From Pocillopora verrucosa (lineage: Eukaryota; Cnidaria; Anthozoa; Scleractinia; Pocilloporidae), in the NCBI RefSeq assembly GCF_036669915.1, contig NC_089318.1, forward strand, positions 24,674,238-24,738,237: a stretch of 64,000 bases of DNA, given 5' to 3'. A model generated the notes under the pieces. The model saw only the letters and a list, made by a program, of their open reading frames with translations, was not told where the DNA came from and ran no database searches. The translations under genes were made by a program, and so were the position numbers. Position 1 is the stretch's first letter, and each line of letters begins with the position of its first letter. Positions 12,005 through 24,000 of this stretch are shown here, in pieces.

Positions 12005-12015
12005 TCATTTTCAAC

Positions 12016-15000
12016 ATGGCGTCCCTCGCGAGGTTTCGTGCGAACTTGCGTTTGGAGAAAGAGCATTTTCTGGCATGGTGGAGTTCTTTGAAGAGACTAA
12101 GATTGTTGCAGAGATGTAAACATACAGAATGTGCAGTTGAGGTTGAAGTTGGAGGCCAGTAAGTGTGGATTAATACCCTTGATATCTTTTCACGTGGTAT
12201 TGCCATCGATAGAAAATATGCGAAATATTAGGACCTTATTCATTCCTTAATTAAATAATTAAGCTTAATTTTTAAGCAGTTTTGGTCATGTTTGTGTCGT
12301 AGAAAAATGTCATTCGCAACGGGTAAAATGGCTAGGTTGGCAGACGGAGCCGTGGTTGCTGAGGTAAGCTGTTGTCTTAAATATATTACAATTATTATTA
12401 ATCCTTAAAATAAGTTTTATATTAAGAATTGATACTTTCCATAAGGTATGTTGCAAACCTAATATTATTACGAAGTAACGTAAATCAAGTTGATACCAGT
12501 TTTGCACCTGTGGATAATATTGTTTTTCATCAAAAGTCTATAAAGATCCAACTTGTTTAAGCATCTGTACCAAGGACAATAAAGATAACAGTTTGAACAG
12601 TCTTGGAACTCGATGTCAACCACGCAAGCTTGAACCAAACATTGAGGGCATGGTATTCAAGATACATACAAGCAATAATGCCTATTTTGCGAGGTCAAGA
12701 TAGCTAGACGAGGCTGATTACTAGCCATCTTTACAGAATAACTTAGGTCCGTGGATGATTTATTTTATGGCAAAACATTCTAATTGAGAAATAAAATCAT
12801 AAAAGTGGTCATTATTTTCTTTGTCTTGACTGATTAAAGATGATTTTTTACTTAAGTGTCACCCAGACTACAAGAATCAAACTATTTCACATTTCAAAAA
12901 AAATTGCACTAAATTTTGTATGTATGTTGACTGATGCTGCGCACTGATCAAGTTAGCCCCTTTTTGTAAATTAATGTTGTAACTTCCTTGTGTGGTCATC
13001 TGGAGATCTGGAGTGTTATGGCTTTATCAGAAAAGTTGGCTCCTTTAGAAAAAGGGAGCCCTGAAGGGCCAATCAAATAGTTCACCTCTGCCTAAAGAAT
13101 TTTAAGTTCTTGTTATAAAGAAATGAGTAAATTTTGTGTCTCTGAAGCCAATTTTCAATTATCAAATACTTCTATTGCTTTTTTTCACTTCAATAATCAT
13201 TAAAATTTAAATTTGAATCTTTCATTACATGTACACAGAAAATATCACATCCCTAAATTTAGATTTCCAAAATATTTCTATCTCCTATAGCACGGAGGGA
13301 ATTCTACTCTAGTTGCTGTTGTTGGGGATAAGAAATCAAAACCAACTGGTGACAAAAGCTTGCATCTAAAAGTAAGGTGTACTTTGTTCTTTTTTTATGA
13401 GTCAGTGAATCTAAATCTTAAATATGATTTGTTATTTACCTGTTTCTGTTGTGTCATTGCAGGTTGATTATAAAGAAAAAGCAGCTGCAGGAGGCCAGAT
13501 TCCTAAAACATTCTTCAGGAAAGATGTTATTTTATCCGAAAGAGAAACAATTGTCAGTAGACGGATTGGTATGAGAATTTTTTGTGTAAACTGAATTAAC
13601 AACGTGTTCTATGGAACATGATGGTTCATAAATGATATTACTCACCTCTTAACATTGTGACCTTGGTTCTGTATTCTCTCTCTCTAAGAATTTTCTAACA
13701 GGTTCTTTGGTTTTCTTCATTCTAGAAGTACCAACATTATACCAAATTATAGTTGAATCTGGACTCGGAGAACTAGGGGCCACCATGTTGATACATTTGC
13801 TCCTGAAAAAATCCAATATCTTTCATATCTATTTGATCATTATTCTTTTGTATTCATGGTGCATACTATAACATCAGGTCATAAGTATAGACCCCAGAAA
13901 GCTTACCTAGAAGGGATTTTGTGGCTAAAAATAGAAGAGACACATAAGTGAATGAAACTTTTTGGAATCGTCTGCCATTTTACTTTATGCAATAGTGTAG
14001 TTTGATCGTCTGTGTGAGTGTAGTCCTGAGAAGGATTGTTGTCAGTAGTGGTAACTGATGTTTCAACAACCTGAGCAGAAGTTGTCATCAGAGTCAAGTG
14101 AATCGTTGGTGTCAGTTAAATGATGTCATCAGTCAAAAGTTGTTGTCAGTTGAATCAATGACTGACCCTGGAAAGCTGGTTTACTAACTTGAAACAGACT
14201 CCCCTCAACAAGTGTCAACCACTACTGTTGCCATACAAATGACTCATTCACGACATTAACATTACAAATGAACCAAACAGAACAACCTTACTTACTAATG
14301 GATGGAGACCGACCAATCACAACTGACATACACCACTTGAGTCTTACAGCCAATAACATCACAGCAAAACCAAACAATCAGTTTATACAAACCGGACTAA
14401 GAACATTCGACTGACAACAAATATTCACTTGACTCTGATGATAACTTCTGCTCAGGTTGTCAAAACATCAGTCACTACTAGCGACAACAGTCCTTCTCAG
14501 GACTACACTCACCCAGACCATCATTACACATAACATTACATGTTACCCCCAGGTTCAAACCATTTACTGCATTTTACTTTATGATAAATCAGAAACTCAT
14601 TTTCCACTTTCTTCTTTAATAGACAGATCACTCAGGTCATTATTCCCCAATGGTTACCATGATTCTACTCAGGTAAGATTGGCATTTTCCTATTCTTTCA
14701 AACTAATTTAGTTAGTGAAGGGAGACTGATGGTGTTCTATTTAACCCTTAAAGCCCTTAGAGTGACCAGGATCTCATTTTTCCTTGTAGTCATTGTGTCA
14801 TCCTAGAATCAAACATTAAGATCACAAGAAGTAAGGAGATGATCAGTGACTCATTTTTTGATGGTTAAATTAACTCTCGCTGTCAGCCACAGGAAATGTA
14901 AAGAGAATAGAATAGGGAATATGCATACTGAGGGTAGGGTGTTTTAACACACCATTTCAACCCTCAAAAGGGTTGAAATGTTTAAATAATGCATTGGTGA

Positions 15001-18000
15001 GGTAGACTATTTCTAGAGAAATATCTCTCTCTCTACTTGCACTAAAACATCTTTTATATCCAAGACTATATTTGTGGAGCATTATTTTGATATTTACTGG
15101 TGTGCTGTTTATATGAAGAATAACTGTTAGAAATATTTGTATCTATCTAATATTACATGTATTTTCACTTAGAATTGTGTGTTATTCCTTTTGTTTGAAT
15201 GTGTAACAGATAACAGGAATTTTATGGGCAGCAACTGGGCTTCATGATCCTGATATTGCTGCTATGAATGGAGGTCAGTTTTAATAATAACTTAATAATA
15301 ACATTTTTTTCTGAAATCCCATTCATGCCATGGGGGGGGGGAAGGGAGAGGGGAAGTAGCAGAACTCCAAGTCACTTGATATTTTTGAAACTGAGATATA
15401 CTATGTCATCAAGTAAATATTGGTGGACACTCTAAGAACCTTAGCTTGGGAGTCACTGAAGTCTTTGTGCTACTGGTCTGGTGATATTAGAGCACAAAGA
15501 CAGGAAGCAAATCACAAACAAAAAACATCAAGAGACAAAGTGAGAAATTAAGTACTCACTAATTTTGGTACTAACATTTGAGTACTATTTTATCTGTATT
15601 TTGTTGCAGCTTCTGCAGCTGTTTCAGTGTCTGATATCCCTTGGAGTGGTCCCATTGGTAAGATGTTGGATAAAAGCTTAATGTATTTCAGTGCTGGTTT
15701 CATTATACCCCTTAAATGATAATCCACTCAAGAGCGTGCTTCTAAAATCAGTTCCACCTTGTAACACATTTCAGGTTTCTTGGCCATTTTGCATTTCATG
15801 AAGTATATGTCAGCTTTGGACTTGCTTTATGCTTTTAGTTAATTTGATAAAAAAGGATGAGAAGAAGAGGAAGCTTTTGTGTTTCACCAGTGGGAAACTG
15901 AACCCTCAATGGGTTGTCAACTAAATTTGTTTTTCTAACTGTATGTTATGTCAAAAAACTGAGAGACACAGGGTCAAAAATTATTGATTGAAATAATAGA
16001 AAAAGCTTTCAATCAGTTGAATGAAATTTATTTTGTTTGTGGTTTTATATTTTAGGTGCAGTTAGAGTTGGAGAGGTTGATGGAAAGTTTGTTATTAATC
16101 CCACATGGTCAGAACTTAGTATCAGCAAGTTGAATCTTGTTGTTGCTTGCAGTAAAACAAAAGTTGGTAAGATGAGAATATAAGCAACTGTTTAGTTGTA
16201 AATTCATAAGGTCACATTTCCCCAACATTATCAATGAGCATGTGCTTTTCCACTAGGGTTGACAATTAAATTAAAGAATGAAACTTAATTTGCTTACCAG
16301 AATGATGTTTTTATGAGAAAAATAAAACAATTAAGAATGAGACAAAGATTAACCTTTTAACTCCCAGCAGTGATCAATATGCAACTTCTCCCAATAATAT
16401 CCATACAATATTTAGCAAACAGGTGATGAGAATACTCAAACTTATCAGGTACAAGTTGCCATCTTGATCCAACACCAAATTCTTGTAACTAATTTACAGC
16501 AGCTAGAGGGGAGAATTAACAATCAGATCTTGGGAGTTAAAGGGTTAAAGGAAACTGTACTTGGTATTCATCAATATTGAAGGGAATTGGATGATTAATT
16601 TTAGGAGCATAAGAGAATAATAGGAGTTTCTTTGGTTCCCAAGAGTAATGAAACTTATGATTTACAACTCAGTTCTCGTTGAATGTTTGAAGTGCTGAGC
16701 TGTGGGAAAACTTAATTCATAGCAAATAAAGTAGCACTGTACAACTTGTGTTTTCCACTTAGCTTTGATTAAGTCAAACAACAGAATAAGAATCTATGAT
16801 AAATAACTTTCAAACTGATGGTATTAAAAACAGTGTTCTTGTGACTTTCAGTGATGATAGAGGCATTTGCTCAAGAAGTGAGCTCTGAGAGATTTTGTGA
16901 AGCTGTAAGATTTGGCTTTAAGAAGGTATGCCATGAAAAAAGATATTAATCTTACTTAATTGTTGAGATGATACTAGTGAAACTATTACTGCATTTAACT
17001 GAGGGTTATATTTCATCAACAGTGTCAAACCATTATTGAAGCTCTACTTGAGTTGCAAAGACAAGCGGGAAAGAAGAAGGACATGTCACGAGTTGGGCGT
17101 GACACACCTCCTGAAGAGATAAAGGGTGCTATTGTGAGGTAAAGAAGTCTTATAAAAAAAACTGATTGGATCGAAAAAGGTTTAATATCCACCTCTTTAT
17201 GGACTGAAACTAAGAGCAGACCTCCTCCCCCTCCCTCCACCCCCCCCCCCCCCGAAAAAAAAAGGAAATCATGCCTAACTGAAATTAAGCACACATAATA
17301 CAGACCTTAATCAAGATACACAGGACTCATACATTACTTGAACAAGGTCAATCTGTGGCATCTTCTTGGCAAATTCGTTAATTGATAACTCTTGACATAG
17401 CAAATTTTGAATCGTTAAAACAAGAACATTGCTGTTTAAGAGATTGACACTAAGATCAGAGCCTGACAATCTATCACGTTTTGCCAGTTTTAGTTAGTAA
17501 AGATCACTGAACATATTTACGTTCTGTTTTTTTCTTTTCTCCTAGGTTTAATTTAAACAAAGAATTCGACAAAATATTTTCAAACTTTGCCTACTCAAAG
17601 GTATGACATTTACCCTTATCTATCCCGGGAGTGTTTTTTTTTTATTGTAAAGAAAATAATCGGGCAGAGGTGTCTGAAATCAGGAGATAGTACGCGAAAT
17701 TGGACAGAAGTGAACGACATCAGACAATAGTGTCGGACATAAGACGGAAATGACCGAAACCGTTGGATAGCGTTAGACATCGAATGAATTTGTCAGAAAT
17801 TTGACGGATGGGTCCGAAGTCGGACCGAATACTGGGCTGTCAGACGGAACTTTCCAAAATCTGTTATAACTGTTTGAAACAGTTATATCAGAAATAGTAA
17901 GAAATAGTAGTTCTGTCGATGTTATCACAATTTCTGTAAATTTCAGTCGCATTTTGGAGCACTGGTCTAATATTTATGACACGAAATAGTAACAAACTAT

Positions 18001-21000
18001 TTTCGCTTTATGATGCTCTTTTGATGAACAAACAAAACTTACGGAGGAACAAACTTTAAGAGGGAAATAGCCAAATCAAAGAGTTTGTATTGCAATAATG
18101 ATTTTAATGTTAAGTATTATTTCACTTCAGATGGAACGCGACAAGGAAATGTTTAAAGTTAGGGATGACCATCTCTTACACTTTCAAGGTGTGCTAGAAA
18201 CACAGATTTTATCAACATAACAGATCATTGGTTAGATTTGGTTTGGATCAACAATTTTACCTAGAAAGTAATCCAGGTTAATATTGGGTTGGCTCCGTTT
18301 TGCTCTGCGCCACTCTCTCAACCAACCAAGAGCAAAAACAAAAACCAGTGGGGACCAGTGTTCCTCGCGTTTTTCTGCTCTCAGGGTGGTTTCATTGATT
18401 TCTCCCTGGTTTCTCTTTGGCTCCTTGAGATATTATTCTGTGCTCTGATTGGCTGTTTTGAGAAGTGTGGTTTGTGACTCTCACTCGCAAAGTGCTCTAT
18501 TGGTGGGACTCAGTGATTGAATGAACTACTACAAATAAAACATGCCAGACAAATACAACCGCTATCTTAACAAAGATAAATTTTTAATGGGCGTCTGAGA
18601 ACTCTAATCTGCACCCCACAACTGACGTCTAGCACAAGAATTTTTAATGTAACCAAGTTGTTTGGTTTCAGTTTATTCGGCTTATTGTTTTAAAAGGTGG
18701 TAGATCCAAATAAAAATAATTTTTTTTCATTTTTGACTTTAACAGAGAGATTTCCAAATGTTGCCGCTCATGAGATAGAAAATGCAATATTTGAAGAAAC
18801 CAAATCAGTGTTTAGGAACAACGTTCTTTATTCGTCCCAAAGGTACAATAATCATTTTACAATTTAATTCCTTACAAGGATTATTTCTTGATACATTTAA
18901 CTCACAACGTAGAATGGTTTTAGAAACGAAGTTAACTGTAAAGGGGATGTTTCCGTCCACACCACTCAAGATAAACCAAGGAAAACTTGATCTGTAGGAT
19001 AAACATGTTAGGGGAGCTGCTTTTATCTCAGACTTTACCTTTAAGGTGTAGAGTGGCGTACTAAAGTACTCCCAAAGCGCTGAGGTAATTGATTCGTTAT
19101 ATCATGACGAAGACTACTGATTAAGTTTTGAAAATTTACAACGATTTATACTTATTTTGTTCAGATGTGATGGACGTGCGTTTGATGCTCTTCGACCCAT
19201 AAGATGTGAAGTTGATTTGTTCAAGAGTCTTCATGGATCTGCTTTATTTCAAAGAGGGGAAACCCAGGTTTGCCTCTCTCTAAAGAGAATTTAAGATCCA
19301 TGTTTGGTATATTCACCGCAAACGTCAAAGAAGTTAGAACTTTCGAGACTTTCAGCTTTTTAGATCGACGTCGGCTTTCGCCTGAAAATAAAAAATTATC
19401 ATGCGCGCCGCTATCTTGAATTACACAAAGTATGGAGGGCACAAACACAAAATGTGGCTAAAACGTTGGTTTTCTCGCTTCCCAAACGGATTGCTTGTAA
19501 AGAAATGACTTCACCTCACATATATTTATGGGACGTACGTGAGAATTTTCGAATGGGGAGAAAAAAAGCGTCTAGGGAGTTCAATTACCTGAAACTGCTT
19601 TGCCCGAAGTTCAAACGTGGACGGCGAATGGCGAACGTGACCACTGGAGTCTGGTCACGTGCCTCCCAGTCGTCGGCGGTCACACGTATTCTGAAACCAA
19701 CTTGAATCTAAAACTCCCTAATGATTCATTTCGACTTCGTGACTCACAACCATTATAAAAGGTAGTACTGTAATATTTTATCTACACAGCTACTGCAGTA
19801 AACAAATTAACCCACTCCTTATTTTTCTCGAAAGGTGTTTTGTACAGCAACACTTGGATCCCTTCGTTCTGCAAAACAACCTGACGCCGCCGTAGTAGGG
19901 GTCGGGTTAGTAAGGATTTGTTGGAGCATTTTGTGTTAAGTTTGCCGATGATAAATTTGCTCTCGATTTTTCTTGATGGTTTCACGAGAAGAAACAAAGC
20001 TACCGTCAGCTTTTTTAGGTAACATTAAAGCTACCTGGAGAAAGTTTACAGTATTGCATGCTTTCTGTTCTATTGAATGGACTTGTTCATCTTTTCAAAA
20101 TTCGGTAAAATTTTCAAGTATGATGACAGGTTTCCTTAATAATATTTCGTTTCCTTTTGTTGTGCAGCGACGTCAAAGAAAGACCATTCATGCTTCACTA
20201 TGAGGTAGGTTGTGTATCGAATTCTGTAATTGCTGAAAGCGCTGGTGTCACCTGGACTGGGGTCTAGATCTTACTACTAACACATCAATACAAAGAAAGC
20301 TGTGAACTTATTTCTTAATTGTTGTTTATTTCAGTGTTATGACATTTTTACTCACTAATTACTAATTCACAGCTAACATTTCTTTTGGTTGATTACAAAT
20401 AGTTTCCACCATTTTGTGTGAATGGAATAGGGTTGATCGGTGGTTCCAGTCGACGAGAAATTGGTCATGGTAAGATAAACATTTTGCATCACTGATTTGT
20501 AGAAGAAGACGATATTTGCCTTAAGTATTTAATCGCTTTAATTTAACACTGTGGGTGTTCCCTTTAGATAAACGATAACTGGCTCCATTTGGCGCGAAAA
20601 TCCGCTAGGAAAACTGAGTTCAAGGACAAATTCCAATAATATTTTCAGATAACATTGTTAATTTTTAATTTGTGAGAAATCAAACAGTTTTGTTCGTTTA
20701 TTTTAGGTAATTTAGCAGAAATGGCTTTAGAACCAGTTGTTCCCAAGGATTTTCCATTCACCATCCGACTTACATCTCAAGTGTTAGAATCCAATGGTAG
20801 GCAAGATAGTCCATCCTCAGATGAGGTTCAACGGGTATCATGTATCATGTATCAGATGCAGTTTTCTTTTTTATTTCTGGCCCGCGATAAAAATCATCGC
20901 AGCGGTTTTGTGTTTAACGTCTCTATTTTTTTTTCTTTTTTTAACAGGTTCATCATCTTTAGCATCTGTTTGTGCTGGAAGTTTGGCAATGATGGATGCT

Positions 21001-24000
21001 GGTAGGTGTTTTCTTTAATAATTATCATTGTTATATTTATAGCTATTTAGATCACAGCTTTTGGTCTTTCTTCGTTTTCCTTTTCATTGATCTTTATCTT
21101 CATCACTGCAGTTTACGCTACTGATAATACCACTGTTATAAGCAAACCTTCTGTTACTATGATCGTGATCGGCTCGAAAATTATCGTTAACATCGTTATC
21201 GTTGCCTTTACAGTTAACGTTATCGCCATCGTTACCATTACGTAGATTATAATTGTTTTAGCATGCTCTGAAGAAACAACTTAATACTTGCATATGATTA
21301 TGTGGCTCTTTTAACCCTTAAATTACTATTTTTCATATCACAGGGATTCCAATCACTCGTCCTGTTGCAGGAGTTGCCTGTGGTTTGATAACAAGCAGTG
21401 ATGCAGAGGACCCGGATAAACCAGACATAGAAAATTATTGTCTTCTGACAGATATCTTGGTAAGAAACATAATACGTGTGAGTAAGGGGTTTAAATTGAT
21501 AAAGTTTACTCAGAACAAGTTTGGAAATGTTTGTTGTCTCACTTTGTTGTAATAACAACACGTATTTCATTAGGGCATTGAAGACTTTATGGGTGATATG
21601 GACTTTAAACTTGCCGGAAGCAGAGAAGGAATAACAGCTCTACAGGTAAATTGCCTTCTGTTTACTACCCATCTAATATTATTGTGTTAGATATCAAATT
21701 AAGCTTTGGTGACTTGCGCGATTTGTTTGTGATAGGCTGATTTCAAGGTACCAGGCCTTCCGCTACACATTGTAGAAGAGGCAGTCAAAAAGGCAACTGG
21801 TAAGTAGTAGTAGTTAACAGATGAGGAAATAGAATTAACTGAAGCCAGACAAGGAATATTTAGATGTGGAAATACGTAACTGTGATACTTGTGGATGGCA
21901 AAGTGAAATCAGGAACCGAACAAACTTCTTTGTGATTTGTGACATTGACAGAGAGCCAATTTCTCCTCTTAAGTTTTTCTTTTGTCCTCGGTAGTTGCAC
22001 AAATGTCAATCTGATTTTCTAGACAGGACGAGTTTTTTTACCTTAGTGTTCCTCTTTGCGACCATCAAATTGCTATTCCCCCCAATTAAAAAATTAATGC
22101 TCGTTTTGAAGACGCCTTGGAAGGTTTTCTGGTAGAATTTAAAGGGCAACGCTTGTTAACGTGTCACTTCACTTTCCAGCTGATCGGATGAAAATTTTGG
22201 ATTTAATAGAAGAATGCCAAAGCGGTCCGAGAAAAATACCCAAAGACAATCTGCCAGTTCAAGGTGAGCTTTTTTAACTTAACTTTACAGAGATATCGTT
22301 TATCATACAACAAACGATCACTTTCATCATTATTAGGTCATCCCCTGACTTGCGTTTTGGGATCCAGCCTGAAAAATAACGATCGTCGAGCTTATCACCT
22401 TTCCTTATGTTCTTGCTGTTGATGGAGTTTTATCTTTCTGCTCACGTAGGAAATGTAGTTCTTTCTCGATTACAAGTTAGAAAGCTGTTTTCTGCTGGCG
22501 GACTGACAATAAAAAACCTACAGGAAGAGACAGGTTAGTATCAGCTACTAAGTGAAAAAGAAGGAAAGATAATTAATGACTTTCACGTAGCACAGTTCAA
22601 CAAACGGGACAATTTACTCACATATACTGGTATCCTTTACTTAGCACGAAATGACCGGGAACATGTAGCCAGCGCTCGTTTTACTGTCTAGGTCTTAGCT
22701 TTTGTATTAGGTAATAGAGGTTTGTAAAATATTCTCCTATGTAAGTCATTGAGTACTGATTAACTTAAAAATAAGGTATTCTTACAAATAATTCTTTCTT
22801 CACTGGAGAGATGTCTCATGTACGCGAACATTTAGCTCACTTTTAGGGGTATGGAAAATAAATTTAAATCTTCAAGTCGATTATATTTGAAATCATTCTC
22901 ATTTATCTTTATCTCAAGTGCTAATGACCAATGTAACGTGTTTCTGGTTTAAAGGTTCAATCATTACACGAGTTGAAGATGATGAGTTTCACGTGTTTGC
23001 TTATGACGCGAAAGCTTTCCAGGAAGTATTAGACAAGATGAAAGAAATTACTGCCGGTGCCGACACGGAAAAGGTATCACAATCTTTGCTCCAGGGTTAA
23101 ACTTATTCATCATTTGAACAGGCTGCGTGCATTCAGTCAGATATGTTACTGTTGGTTGTAAAATAACTGACTGATTGCCTCCCGTGTTACCTGGAGTCGT
23201 AAAAAACAACTTAACGATGTACTTGCTACAGGAGGTTGCGCAGGTAAAATGTGCGAACAGGAATCAAAGTTCTGGGTAAAAAAGTTGATTTTTTTTTTCA
23301 TGTTCAGGAAACCATGGAATTAAATAAAAAAGAAACCTGCTAAACAAGGATCGCAGTGCAACACAGTACACTTTTTTTTGTTCTTAGCTGCGAGGATCTT
23401 CTAATTTCACAGTACACTTTCTTACCGAAACTTTGACTAACATTCCGTTACATGAAACCTAAATCGTTCTAACGTGATATCGTAAATTCTCTATTATTTA
23501 ACGTCTGCAACAGCTTAGAGATTTCCAACTTTATTTCTTCTTCCCTAATTTTCTTTTGTCTCTTATTGCGTTTATTTCCTTCACTAAGCACTGGACAGAA
23601 TCTCTTGAAGTTGGAGCTACATACAAAGCAACTATTACTGAGTTTAGGTAAGAGAAAACAAACCTTTGAGACCCGTGTCTTTCTGCTTTCATCAACTCGT
23701 CAACTGTTCGAACCCATCTCTTTTCATGCTCTGTTGTAACCCAGTTTGCTTTTTTACGCTGAGGCTGCAAAACTTGTGGTGCTTACTTAATATGCATGCG
23801 CGTAAATGTGATCACATGACACCAGTACTCTGAAAACACCACTGGTTACCTATTGATGGGCGCATAGTTTTTAAAAATTCTTTTATTGACATGTAAATGC
23901 TTGAAGGGCTTAGCGTCACCAAACCTCTGCGATCTTATAACAAAATATTTGCTCAGATACAATTTAAGATCAGTTATTGGCCATCGTTTGGTTGACGTTG

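Larger units (their letters stand above)
10111..12015. other. TFAM-PNPT1 intergenic region
   Basis: This 1.9-kb interval holds the TFAM 3' UTR, a 200-bp foldback element (10548-10747), a diverged dispersed-repeat fragment near 11385-11515, and the PNPT1 leader with short upstream ORFs near 11960-12119. A G-run-rich stretch lies at about 10448-10497. No coding exon is recognised. Confidence 0.5.

Noticed and set aside
17235..17262. Poly-C/poly-A run in PNPT1 intron 10, with similar runs near 15333 and 53515
   Set aside because: Simple homopolymer tracts; length may be unreliable and no function is implied.
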